Source: Myxococcales bacterium
Lineage (GTDB): Bacteria; Myxococcota_A; Polyangia; Polyangiales; Polyangiaceae
Assembly (NCBI GenBank): GCA_016703425.1
Contig: JADJCA010000001.1
Location: forward strand, 930,001 to 994,000
Direction of reading: 5' to 3'
DNA: 64,000 nt
The position numbers and the translations under genes are program-made. Below, one piece after another: positions 25,263 through 33,922 of this stretch; position 1 is the first letter of the stretch; each line of letters opens with the position of its first letter. The notes under the pieces were generated by a model, which did not search any database, was not told the DNA's origin, and was given only the letters and a program-made list of their open reading frames with translations.

Positions 25263-25334
25263 GCGCCCGAGAATACACTCCTCGTCGGTCAAATCGCGAC
25301 ATTGTGGGGGTTTCGTGACAAAACTGCGGGACCC

Positions 25335-26294
25335 ATGGCTGATCCCGCCCCGAAAAGTGGCCCCCCGGCCCCCGGCTCCCCCGGCCCGGGCCCTGCGAGC
25401 ACGCCGGAGGCGCTCGGCAGGGCCTTGGCTGGCGCGTCGTACCTCGCGAACGACCGACTCGCCCTGACGGCCTGGTTGGCGCTGGCGCTCGACAAGCCGC
25501 TGCTGGTCGAGGGGCCCGCCGGTGTAGGGAAAACGGATCTCGCCCGGGCCCTCGCCGAGGCCTTGGGCCGCGAGCGTCTGCGGCTCCAGTGCTACGAGGG
25601 CCTCGACGAGGCGAAAGCCCTCTACGAGTGGGACTACGCCAAGCAGATCCTCTTCACGCAGCTCCTTCAGGGGACGCTGGCGGCGCGGACCGCGGGCGCG
25701 TCCACCGTCGCCGAGGCGCTCGATCGCCTCGAGGGCGAGGCCTCGGCATTCTTCGGTCCCCGCTTTCTCTTGGCGCGCCCCCTGCTCGCGGCCCTAACAG
25801 CGGAGGCGCCTGTCGTGTTGCTCATCGACGAGGTCGATCGGGCCGATCCGGAGTTCGAAGCCTTCCTCCTCGAACTGCTCGGTGAAAAGCAGGTCACGAT
25901 CCCCGAGCTAGGCACCGTTCGCGCGAAGCACTCGCCCCTCGTGGTCCTCACGACCAACGGCACGCGCGACATGACCGATGCGCTCCGAAGGCGGTGCCTG
26001 CACGCGTTCGTCGACTACCCTACCCCGTCGCGCGAGGTCGCGATCCTCGAGCTGCGCGTTCCTGGTATCGGACGGGCCCTAGCCGAGAAGCTCGCCACCG
26101 TCGCGGCCGCGGTTCGAGCCATGGACCTGCGGAAGGCGCCGAGCATCTCCGAGTCCGTCGACTGGGCGCGCGCTCTCGTGTTGCTCGGCAAGAACGCGCT
26201 CGACGCCGACACGGCGCGCGAGACGCTTGGGCTCCTGCTCAAATACGAAGAGGACCGGGCCCGCGTCGAGGGGAAGCTCGACGCGCTCCTTTGA
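25335..26294 (+). CDS. MoxR-type AAA+ ATPase
   Basis: 319 residues from ATG at 25335. A Pro/Gly-rich N terminus precedes the AAA core: Walker A GPAGVGKT, Walker B VVLLIDEVDRAD, sensor 1 VVLTTNGTRDM and the arginine-finger segment DALRRRCLHAF. MoxR ATPases work as chaperones that insert metals or assemble complexes, usually with a VWA-domain partner. No VWA gene follows here; the next plus-strand gene is unrelated. It is divergent from the DUF4388 gene by 72 bp. Confidence 0.9.
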   Translation: MADPAPKSGPPAPGSPGPGPASTPEALGRALAGASYLANDRLALTAWLALALDKPLLVEGPAGVGKTDLARALAEALGRERLRLQCYEGLDEAKALYEWDYAKQILFTQLLQGTLAARTAGASTVAEALDRLEGEASAFFGPRFLLARPLLAALTAEAPVVLLIDEVDRADPEFEAFLLELLGEKQVTIPELGTVRAKHSPLVVLTTNGTRDMTDALRRRCLHAFVDYPTPSREVAILELRVPGIGRALAEKLATVAAAVRAMDLRKAPSISESVDWARALVLLGKNALDADTARETLGLLLKYEEDRARVEGKLDALL

Positions 26295-26605
26295 GCCTTC
26301 CGTCATCGGCATAAGCGGGCCGCGTCCGCCGGCGCGAGCAACGCGAACTCGTTGCGCTCGCAGTCGTCGCCAGCCGCACGGCACGCGTTGTTGGCGAGGC
26401 ACTCGGGCGTCGCGCTCGTGCAGCGACCGCCGGCCGCAGCCAGCTTTGCAGGTCACGTCACCGGCGCGAACGCAGAAGGACTCAAGCTCGGCCCGGCGGT
26501 AGCCGAGAGAACACGATGGGGTATTTGCCGCCGGACCGGCGTGCCGCACTTGGAAACCCGCGGCTGGCGGTACCGCGTTTCTCGGCCCGCGCCGGGGCGC
26601 CCGGA
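26295..26605 (-). other. Cys-rich coding remnant or extension downstream of the amidase
   Basis: About 310 bp between the MoxR stop and the amidase stop. Reading the minus strand, one frame gives YRRAELESFCVRAGDVTCKAG and another continues with CTSATPECLANNACRA then DDCERNEFALLAPADAARLC and a TGA at about 26311. This periodic Cys pattern looks like a real disulfide module broken by a base shift near 26430. It could be the C-terminal extension of the amidase, cut off by an indel before 26606, or a remnant of another gene. Confidence 0.35.
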
Positions 26606-27478
26606 TCAAGGATCGTCCGGAAGGTAATCTGCCTTTCTCGGATCAACCGCGCTGCATTGGGTCGCCCAGAAGCCGCCCACCAGTCTGGGGCGAGAGCCAT
26701 CAGCGTTTCGAAGGTCAAGCTTCGCCAAGGGCTGAATCGTCTCCAGCGCGAAGTCGCGGTCCGAGAGCGCCTGATCGGCTGTGTACCCGATCTCTCGCGC
26801 GGCGGAAGCGACCCGCGCCATGTAGCCGCTCCAGTCCCATGCGGGGCCCGGATCCGTGTGACCGCTGCGACCACCGCAGATCTGCGTGGTCGCGCACGGC
26901 GTCGACTGCTCGTCGGTCTTGGGCACTTGGTGGTGGCCGATGATGTGCTCGCGGTCGAGGGGATGCGGTAACGCTTCGCGAGGTCCGCCACGTCTGGCGC
27001 TGCCGTCGTAGAGGGCGGCAGAATACGGCACGGCATGGCCGTTCCGGTCGACGCCCTTGGCGTACCCGTCGTGCTCGATGCCGATCGCGTAGGCGTTCAT
27101 GACCGAGTGAAACGCGTGGTTGGCGATGTCGCGCTCCTTCACCATCTGCACAACGCCGCCCTTCGCGTACACCACGTAGTGCGAGCTCGACTCCCCCGTG
27201 GGCCTCCGAAACAAGTTGATCGCCGCGGAGGCCGGGCCCTCGATGTCGTGAATGACGATGTAGCGAATGAGGCCGGGGCGTCCCCGCTGGAAGGCGATGG
27301 GGCCCGAAGGAATGAACACCGAGCCAGGCGCTTCGCCAGGTCCCGTGGTCATGTCGGAGATGGACAGCGCACCCTCGTCGGACTCCTCTTCCGAGCCCGG
27401 ACCGTCGGTGCTCGTCGAACAGGCCACGAGGGTCACCGTGAGTGAAGCGAGCGCGAAGACTCGAGTCCGAAGGTTCAT
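26606..27478 (-). CDS. N-acetylmuramoyl-L-alanine amidase (Amidase_2) lipoprotein, probable local frame errors
   Basis: 290 residues from ATG at 27478. A signal peptide ends in a lipobox (TLVAC). The Amidase_2 fold is clear: IRYIVIHDIEG (first zinc His), SSSHYVVYAKGGVVQMV, AIGIEHDGYA, then EHIIGHHQVP and a late HTDPGPAWDW (zinc His) matching the family. It should cleave the MurNAc-L-Ala bond of peptidoglycan from the periplasmic side. Between YDGSA and LDREH (about 26950-26995) another frame reads VADLAKRYRIP, which is what the family has there. Two compensating single-base errors, one at a CCCC run, would explain this. Confidence 0.8.
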   Translation of the reverse strand: MNLRTRVFALASLTVTLVACSTSTDGPGSEEESDEGALSISDMTTGPGEAPGSVFIPSGPIAFQRGRPGLIRYIVIHDIEGPASAAINLFRRPTGESSSHYVVYAKGGVVQMVKERDIANHAFHSVMNAYAIGIEHDGYAKGVDRNGHAVPYSAALYDGSARRGGPREALPHPLDREHIIGHHQVPKTDEQSTPCATTQICGGRSGHTDPGPAWDWSGYMARVASAAREIGYTADQALSDRDFALETIQPLAKLDLRNADGSRPRLVGGFWATQCSAVDPRKADYLPDDP

Positions 27479-27530
27479 ACCGGACACGGTCGCAAGCGTC
27501 GTACCGCCCACCTGTGCCCGAAGCGTGCAT

Positions 27531-28982
27531 ATGGCTCGATGGGCAAGAAACGGCGGCAGCTTTCGCCCCCCTCCGACTGCTTCGAATCGGGAAGGTACAA
27601 TCCCGGGCACCACCCTGGATCGCCCGGCACGACTTGGGCCGCCTAAGCTGGTATCGTGGCGCCCCAGGAAATTCTCTGCCGCCCAATCGGGCCTCCCCAT
27701 CCTCGTCGTCTCGTTGGGCCTCGTGGCCTGTGGCGGCGGCGACGCCGTCACCACGCCGCCGGAGACCCCGGCCGCGGCCGCCAACAAGCCGGCGCCGAAA
27801 CACCACGGCCCCGACGGGCAAAAGCCCATCGTCCACCTCGCGACGCCCGACGGGCGAGTCGGGCTCACGCTCGACCGCAGCGGCGCCAAGCCAAAGATGA
27901 TGCGCGACGGTTCGAAAGACATCGTCGAGCTGACGATGGAAGAGGACCGCCACGCGGGCTCCCTTCGTGGAACGTATTTCGTCACGCCGTCGGGCTCCCG
28001 CGCGCTGCACCTCTCAACGCACGGCCACTACACGCTCTACGAAGGGCGTGACGAGTTGCCTTTGCGCGCCGATCGCGATGCCGCGGCGCTCGGCGCCGCC
28101 ACCGTGGCCGGTGAGCCCAAGAAGGAGAAGGCCCTGTGGGAGCTCGCCGCCGCCGCGCTCACCCCCGTCGCCGTCCGGACGAAGATGGCGTCAATGAAGC
28201 CGGAAGACGCGAGCCGCCTCGCCAAGGTCGAGGAAGCCATCAAGGGCGCATCGAAGGAGATGTTTGTTCGCTACGTCGTCAAGGGCACCGAAGGCAGCGC
28301 GGCATCTTTGCAACCTACACCTAACAACTTCGGCGGCACGGCCTACGGCGGCGTCGGGCGGCGGTCCGACGAGAAGTGGGACGCGGCCAAGGCCAAGGGC
28401 CTGAAGAAGTTCGGCGGTGAGGCCCGCGGGTTCTCGCACCCGGAGAGCAAGGGCAACCACATCCAGGTCGTCACGCTCGACGGGTATCCGGCACCCTTGG
28501 CGTCGGGCACCCCGGGTCTCGTGTGGGAGGTCGATGAGACGCAGGCGACCTTCGTAACGCTCGACGGCGCGCGCTACGTCGTCTCGCTGAACCAAAAGGA
28601 CATCGTCCTTGAGCCGGGCGCCGGGACCGACGACAAGTGGCCCGCGCCCGTGCAGCACGCGCTCATGGACATCTCCGATGCGACCGCGCTCGTGAAGGTC
28701 GGCGAGCTCCCCAAGAAGGTCGAAGAAGAGCTCTTCGCTCAGGACGACGAATGGAACAAGTGCGCCCAGAAGGTCTGGGGCGGCGTGCAACGGGCGATGG
28801 ACACGGGCAAGTTCACCGAGGCCGATCGCAAAGACACGGTGAAAAAGGCCGAGAAGACCTGCGCTGCGGCCGTGCAGAAGCAGGAGAAGTCGTTCCTCAC
28901 CCTCGTCGAGGCGCGAGCCAAGGCGCGCCAGGCCCTCTTCGAGACGGCGAAGGCGCGCGTCCGCGAAGTCTCCAAGAAGTAG
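27531..28982 (+). CDS. secreted lipoprotein of unknown function
   Basis: The in-frame ATG at 27531 gives 483 residues, but a signal peptide with lipobox (SLGLVACGGG) begins only around 27680, so the true start is probably the GTG at 27656 with one base miscounted in the CCCC run that follows. After the lipid Cys come a Pro/Ala/Lys-rich linker, a region of about 100 residues with repeated turns (TLDRSGAKPKM, LYEGRDELPL) and a helical C-terminal quarter rich in Lys/Glu/Ala (EEELFAQDDEWNKCAQKVWGG). No family is recognised. It is divergent from the amidase gene. Confidence 0.65.
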   Translation: MARWARNGGSFRPPPTASNREGTIPGTTLDRPARLGPPKLVSWRPRKFSAAQSGLPILVVSLGLVACGGGDAVTTPPETPAAAANKPAPKHHGPDGQKPIVHLATPDGRVGLTLDRSGAKPKMMRDGSKDIVELTMEEDRHAGSLRGTYFVTPSGSRALHLSTHGHYTLYEGRDELPLRADRDAAALGAATVAGEPKKEKALWELAAAALTPVAVRTKMASMKPEDASRLAKVEEAIKGASKEMFVRYVVKGTEGSAASLQPTPNNFGGTAYGGVGRRSDEKWDAAKAKGLKKFGGEARGFSHPESKGNHIQVVTLDGYPAPLASGTPGLVWEVDETQATFVTLDGARYVVSLNQKDIVLEPGAGTDDKWPAPVQHALMDISDATALVKVGELPKKVEEELFAQDDEWNKCAQKVWGGVQRAMDTGKFTEADRKDTVKKAEKTCAAAVQKQEKSFLTLVEARAKARQALFETAKARVREVSKK

Positions 28983-29046
28983 ACACAGGACACCGAGAGC
29001 ACGACGCCGCACACCTTGCGGCACGCGCCTTGCTGCCGCAGGGGCC

Positions 29047-29772
29047 ATGCGTAACCAAGCATGGCTCCCGGCCGCTGCCCCCCTGGTCGCGGCGCTTCTG
29101 CTCGCCGGCCCCGCACGCGCCGACGAACCTTGCGAAGGCGCGAGACCGTGCCGTGTCGACCCGGCCGTCGCCGTTCGAGTGTTGTCGGCCAAGGCTGAAG
29201 CGGAAGGCGACGCCCGGCTCGTGGGGGGCCTTGTCGTCGGTGCGATGTCCGTTGGTGCGCTCGCCGTCGCGCTGCAGACCGACCGCTCCGTCGCCGACGC
29301 AAGCGCCACGGTAGCGGTCACGGGGGCCCTTCTCACCCCCGCTCTCCTCTTCGTACGCGGCCCCCATGAGCGCCTCCTCGCTCGCTACAAGGAGCGCCTG
29401 GGAAAGGGCCTTTCGCATCAGGAAGCCACCGCGCGCACGGTCGACGACTGGGAGGAGCAGGCGGACACGGCGCGCAGCTGGCGCATCGGCGGAGGCATCG
29501 CCGCCATCGCGATCGGCAGCATCCTCGCCGGGGCTTCCGCCCTTGCGCTCGGCGCGAGCAAGAGCTCGGGCCCCGATCATTCGACGCGCGGCCTCGGTTG
29601 GATCTTCCTCGGAACGGGTGCGGCCGTCGCAGGTACCGGCGTGGTCTCGCTCGCCGTCCCGAGCCCCTTGGAGCGGAGCCTCGAGGAGCTGCACGGCGGT
29701 CGGTCGACACCTCACGAGGGCGCCACGCTAACGCGCCACCTGCCTGGGCTTCAGGTGAGCGGCACCTTCTGA
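29047..29772 (+). CDS. hypothetical envelope protein with signal peptide and three membrane segments
   Basis: 241 residues. A signal peptide ends near PARADEPC, followed by a short Cys-containing loop. Three hydrophobic segments follow (LVGGLVVGAMSVGALAVAL, ATVAVTGALLTPALLFV, IGGGIAAIAIGSILAGASALAL) and one more near GWIFLGTGAAVAGTGVVSLAV. Between them is a charged loop (LLARYKERLGKGLSHQEATAR). The pattern recurs among hypothetical myxobacterial membrane proteins, but I cannot name a family. Confidence 0.7.
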   Translation: MRNQAWLPAAAPLVAALLLAGPARADEPCEGARPCRVDPAVAVRVLSAKAEAEGDARLVGGLVVGAMSVGALAVALQTDRSVADASATVAVTGALLTPALLFVRGPHERLLARYKERLGKGLSHQEATARTVDDWEEQADTARSWRIGGGIAAIAIGSILAGASALALGASKSSGPDHSTRGLGWIFLGTGAAVAGTGVVSLAVPSPLERSLEELHGGRSTPHEGATLTRHLPGLQVSGTF

Positions 29773-29872
29773 ATCGGCGCCGTGCGTGAACCGACGTTCG
29801 CGGGCGGAGGCCTCACAGCGCGGCCCGCACCACACCGCACCGCATCTCACGGCATGGCATGATGACGCCCCG

Positions 29873-30484
29873 ATGGCGATCTGGACCATGCAGCCCTCCT
29901 GGCGCCGGGCGCTCGTGGCCGCGGGCGCGTTTCTGCTAGGCGGCGGCGCGGCCAACGGCTGGGTGCTCTTGGCTGGGCATGCGCCACCCATGAACGAGGC
30001 CGCGCGCGAGGGAGAGACGGCCCTTGTCCTCGCGGGAGGCCTCCGAGGCGGTCGCCCGAGCCCACTGCTCGAAGACCGGCTCGAGGTGGCCCTCGAGCTG
30101 GTGCGATCGGGCCGCGTCGCGAAGCTCCTCTTGTCGGGCAACAAGGCCTCACCCACCGGCGATGAGCCCGCCGCGATGCGACGCTGGCTCACGGAGCGCG
30201 GCGTCGCCGATGCCTCGCTCATCGTCGACGGTGAAAGTCACGACACGTTCACGTCGGTCTTCCGAGCGCGCCACGCCTACGGCCTCAACCGGTTGACCAT
30301 CGTCACACAGCCGTTCCATTTGCCGCGCGCCATCTTCATCGCCAAGTCGTTGGGACTCGAAGCGCTCGCTTCGCCCGTTCCACCGGGCCGCTTTCGCGGC
30401 GACCTGCGTCACCCGGTGCGGGAGCTCGTCTCGCGAAGCGCGGCGGTCGTGGATCGACTCCGGGGCCGCGGCGCCGCGTCGTGA
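29873..30484 (+). CDS. DUF218/SanA-YdcF family protein
   Basis: 203 residues from ATG at 29873. One N-terminal membrane helix (ALVAAGAFLLGGGAANGWVLL) anchors a DUF218 domain: ETALVLAGGLRGGRPSPLLEDRLE, AKLLLSGNKAS, the Asp-rich SHDTFTSVFRARHAYGLNRLTIVTQPFHLPRA. SanA in enterobacteria affects envelope permeability; family members may bind a nucleotide or lipid carrier. It stands alone between the unknown membrane protein and a convergent lipoprotein gene. Confidence 0.85.
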   Translation: MAIWTMQPSWRRALVAAGAFLLGGGAANGWVLLAGHAPPMNEAAREGETALVLAGGLRGGRPSPLLEDRLEVALELVRSGRVAKLLLSGNKASPTGDEPAAMRRWLTERGVADASLIVDGESHDTFTSVFRARHAYGLNRLTIVTQPFHLPRAIFIAKSLGLEALASPVPPGRFRGDLRHPVRELVSRSAAVVDRLRGRGAAS

Positions 30485-30521
30485 TCGCTAAGGCTCCCTG
30501 GCGCCGGCCGGAGCCCGCACG

Positions 30522-32576
30522 TCACTCAAGGACGAGCGTGCCGAAGGCCTCGGGCACATGGAAATTGGGCTTCGGCGTTCGCGTAGGACTCCACGCGAGG
30601 TAGCGGCGCGGCGCCTTGCCCTCCATGCGGTAGAGGCCCACCGGCAGCCGCGCGCCGCGCTTGAGCGAGGCCTTGATATCCGAACTCCGTAGGGCCACCT
30701 CGATGATGGCGGTCCGCGGCGACGGTCCCAGCGTCGTAGCCACCGCGAGCCCCGAACTCCACGCGACGTTCGACACCTTCTTCGCGCGGTCCACCTCGAG
30801 GTCAAGGAAGTGCCCGTGCGGCCCCACCTCAACCTCGAAGTAACGTGTCCGCTGCGTCGCGTCGGGCGCGAGCATCAGCTCCACGCAGTCCTCTTCGTAG
30901 AGCTTCTCGCGCTCGACGCTCTTGTCGCGCGACAAGTCGGTGGACAGGCCCGCGTCATGAAGCGTAAACAGGGCATAGAGTCCGTGCTCGTCCCACGCGG
31001 CTCGAACCTCGGTCTTGATCCCCGTCGCAGCGCCGCTCCAGTCGGTGTCGAAGACCACCGGACTCGCCTTCGTCCACGGGGCGTCGGAGCCCTGCCCGTC
31101 GATGCGCGGAGCGGCGGAGGCGCGCACGGCGTGCAACTCGGGAAGTGCTGCCCCCGCGTCGCCGGTCGCGGACGCCGGCACCGCCGCCCGCGCGCGCGGC
31201 GGCGTCGAGGCGCTGCCGTCGGAGTGCAGGGAGAAGCCGCCCATGCCTTCGAGGTGCACGGGCCGCTTGCTTGCGAGGAGCGCGGCGCCGTCACCGGCGA
31301 CGGGCGTCGCCGCCGCGAGGTCGATGGCGAAGCGCCCAGCCGCTACCTCAAGGAGCGGCGAGGTCTTGTGTCCCAAGAGCTCTCGCCCCAAGTCCGCGTT
31401 GTCCCAGAAGCCCAAGAGCTCCGCCGCGACGCGGTCGACGAGCACGGGATTGGTGCCGCCGACGACGAACTCTTCCTTCGACGGCCACTGCTTCCCGAAG
31501 CCGTCACCCCCCATCGCGGGGAGGCCCTCCGCCAGCACCGCGTCGGGCGCCTCGAGCTCGAGCACGTCAGCCATGCGCTCGGCGAAGAGCTCGAGCGCGG
31601 CCACGTATCGCTTGCGCGCGTCGGCGTCACCACGCTTGATGGCCTTGAGCGCATCGCCGAGCTCCCTGTGAGAGCGCCACTTCTGATGGAACGCGGGCTT
31701 CGCGTCGCTGTACTGAATCGTGCCCTGCATGCCCTTGATGGCCACGGAGAAGACCGAGAAGCGGTGCGCCTTGATCTTCGGCGCTGAAATGAAGAGACCA
31801 CGCTCGAGATGGTCGGCGAGGACTTTCGGCATCAGCAACGTCGGCACATGCGTTTTCTGGAGCCCTTTGACGGCGAGCGGAAGGCCTGGCTTGTCGCCTT
31901 CGACGTCGAAGACGCCGTCGTCGTCGAGGGCCACGAGCCTTACGTTCTCCTCGCGGGCCAAGGCGTCGTAGCCAGTGGCCTTGACGAGGCGAACCCACTC
32001 GGCGTGGCCGTGACCGAAGCCGTCGGCGATGGTGATGGCGGCGTGACCGCGGGCCTTGAGGCAGCGAACGATGCCCCGCACGAACTCGCGGTCCGTGGTG
32101 CGCCCCACGACGCCATCGTCGCCGTCGTTCTTCGCCGGGTCCTTGAACCACTCCATGCCACCGAGGTTGGGCTTGATGAGCACCGGCGTTTCGGCGGCGC
32201 GTTTGGGGACCACCGCCGCGCAAAGCCGCTCGCCGAGCACCGCGCGCTCGTCGCCACCACCGCCGGCGCGAAGAATGGTAACCGGCGACCGATCCTTGGT
32301 GAGGCGCGCCTTGTGCGTTCGACGCAAGGCCTCGCCGTCGACCTCGCGCCCCGACGAGACGACCGGCGCTCCGGCGTCCCACGCCATCGTCGACGCGCCC
32401 GTGCCCACGTCTGCCGTGGCCCCAGCCGGCGGGAGGACACCCCTCGCCGCTGCCGACGGAGCCGCGGGCTCCTGCGCGATCGATGGGGACGAACCGCCCT
32501 CGCTACCTGGCCGTGGTGGCGCGCCCTTGCAGGCGAGCGGCAAGAGGGCACAGAGAAGCGCGGCCTTGAGCTTCAA
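30522..32576 (-). CDS. DUF362 plus CBM9-like C-terminal domain lipoprotein
   Basis: 684 residues from TTG at 32576, overlapping the upstream stop (TTGA). A signal peptide ends at a lipobox (LPLAC). Residues about 100-400 are DUF362: VLIKPNLGGMEWF, GHAAITIADGFGHGH, ISAPKIKAHRFSVFSVAIKGMQGT, TNPVLVDRVAAELLGF. The last 190 residues resemble the CBM9/DOMON-like sandwich (VRASAAPRIDGQGSDAPW, EVRAAWDEHGLYALFTLHD, YFEVEVGPHGHFLDL). DUF362 is often a ferredoxin-linked cytoplasmic domain; here it is secreted and lacks an Fe-S motif. A carbohydrate-related role at the surface is inferred. Confidence 0.85.
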   Translation of the reverse strand: MKLKAALLCALLPLACKGAPPRPGSEGGSSPSIAQEPAAPSAAARGVLPPAGATADVGTGASTMAWDAGAPVVSSGREVDGEALRRTHKARLTKDRSPVTILRAGGGGDERAVLGERLCAAVVPKRAAETPVLIKPNLGGMEWFKDPAKNDGDDGVVGRTTDREFVRGIVRCLKARGHAAITIADGFGHGHAEWVRLVKATGYDALAREENVRLVALDDDGVFDVEGDKPGLPLAVKGLQKTHVPTLLMPKVLADHLERGLFISAPKIKAHRFSVFSVAIKGMQGTIQYSDAKPAFHQKWRSHRELGDALKAIKRGDADARKRYVAALELFAERMADVLELEAPDAVLAEGLPAMGGDGFGKQWPSKEEFVVGGTNPVLVDRVAAELLGFWDNADLGRELLGHKTSPLLEVAAGRFAIDLAAATPVAGDGAALLASKRPVHLEGMGGFSLHSDGSASTPPRARAAVPASATGDAGAALPELHAVRASAAPRIDGQGSDAPWTKASPVVFDTDWSGAATGIKTEVRAAWDEHGLYALFTLHDAGLSTDLSRDKSVEREKLYEEDCVELMLAPDATQRTRYFEVEVGPHGHFLDLEVDRAKKVSNVAWSSGLAVATTLGPSPRTAIIEVALRSSDIKASLKRGARLPVGLYRMEGKAPRRYLAWSPTRTPKPNFHVPEAFGTLVLE

Positions 32577-33733
32577 GGCTCGCAGCAGATGGTCACGGGA
32601 TTGGACGGCGTGACGGTGCCCGTCGGTGCGCCGCCGCTCGCGGGACACGTCACAGTGGGCGGCGTTGCCGTGGCCTTTAGGTAGTAGGCCGTGTCGGGAT
32701 CGGTTCCGTTCGCGCGGTAGAGGCAAGTCCCGGCGCTTCGCGCCGTGGCGCAGTTGTCGGCGGAGCTGAGGGCCGTCACGTCGCACTGCGCCGCGTTGGG
32801 AGCGCCGCAGCCGCAGGTGCCGCAGTCGCGCGTGTCGGAGGCGGCCTTGTAGTAGAGCGCGCGGTTCGAGTACGGCGCGCCGGGGCAGCCGGCGATGTCG
32901 CCGTCTTTCGCGATGCAGAGCTTTGCGTTGAAGGGGGGCTCGGGCGTCTTCGAACAGACTCGGCCTGCGGTGCAGCCGGAGGTCGACGGTACCTGCGTTG
33001 TGCACGCAATGGCCGTCATGTTCCATGTGTAGCCGGGCTTGCTCGGCGTCGGCTTGGCCACCGTGGGCGCGCAGCTGCCGCCGGTCACGGCGGGCTTGCC
33101 GACCTTGACTCCGTTGGCCGCGTAGCCGTCGGGGTCGATGAGCGTGCCGTAGGACCAGTACTCGCAAGCGCCCGAGGTGAGCAGGCCGCCATTGCCCGTG
33201 CCCGCGCCAAAACAACCGCCGCGCGCGCCCTCGATGGGCACCTTCGCGCAGCCCGTTCCCGTCGCCGCGTTGCACGCGCACGCGGGACAGGTGGCGGCCG
33301 TGACGCCGGCGAGCCCCGAATACGCCGTGAGCACCTGCGTGACGGCGCCGCATGATGGCGCGCTCGCGAGGTTGCCTTCGTAGAGGCCAAAGGGCCCCGT
33401 CCACCCGGCGGGCGCGACGACGGCGCAGGAAAACCCCGCCGTCGCGCAGGTCGGAGGGGGCGGCGGACCGCTCGCCTCGAAGCCGTCAGGAGCGTCCATC
33501 GGATCGATGACCAAGGCATCGAGCGCGGCATCGACGACGGCGGCGAGGCCGTCGACCGACGATGCTGCATCGTGGCTCGCCGCCGCTGCGTCTAGCGTGA
33601 CGAGCGCATCAAGGGCGTCGCCTGCATCCCCCGCCGCCTCGCCGCCTTGCAGGTCGCCGAGGCTGAAGCAGGCGATGACGGTGGCCGAGGCCGCCGAGGA
33701 GAGACAGACACCGACCGCGGCTCGCCAGCGCAT
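32573..33733 (-). CDS. Cys-rich secreted lipoprotein
   Basis: 386 residues. The signal peptide ends with a lipobox (TVIAC), then comes a long Ala/Asp-rich linker with repeated DALD/DAAL units. From residue about 95 on, Cys residues are regular: TCATAGFSC, CPACACNAATGTGCAKVP, CTTQVPSTSGCTAGRVC, CGTCGCGAPNAAQCDV, ending CCEP. This is a disulfide-stabilised surface module seen in many myxobacterial exported proteins; no enzyme motif is visible. The next gene starts inside its stop codon, so it is translated with the DUF362 protein. Confidence 0.8.
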   Translation of the reverse strand: MRWRAAVGVCLSSAASATVIACFSLGDLQGGEAAGDAGDALDALVTLDAAAASHDAASSVDGLAAVVDAALDALVIDPMDAPDGFEASGPPPPPTCATAGFSCAVVAPAGWTGPFGLYEGNLASAPSCGAVTQVLTAYSGLAGVTAATCPACACNAATGTGCAKVPIEGARGGCFGAGTGNGGLLTSGACEYWSYGTLIDPDGYAANGVKVGKPAVTGGSCAPTVAKPTPSKPGYTWNMTAIACTTQVPSTSGCTAGRVCSKTPEPPFNAKLCIAKDGDIAGCPGAPYSNRALYYKAASDTRDCGTCGCGAPNAAQCDVTALSSADNCATARSAGTCLYRANGTDPDTAYYLKATATPPTVTCPASGGAPTGTVTPSNPVTICCEP

Positions 33734-33922
33734 CGCAGTTCAAGCTACCACGCCAACGCGGAATGTTTCGCGGCCTGCGTAGCGCACATTTGCGCACGCG
33801 AGCGCAAAGTGATGCCCCGACCCCGTGCTCTCTGCACGCGACGAGCGCTGGCGGAGCACGGTGCCGCTCGAGAGCTCCCACGCTCGGTATCCGCCGGGCG
33901 CGCTGCGCTATGCTGTTCGGCG

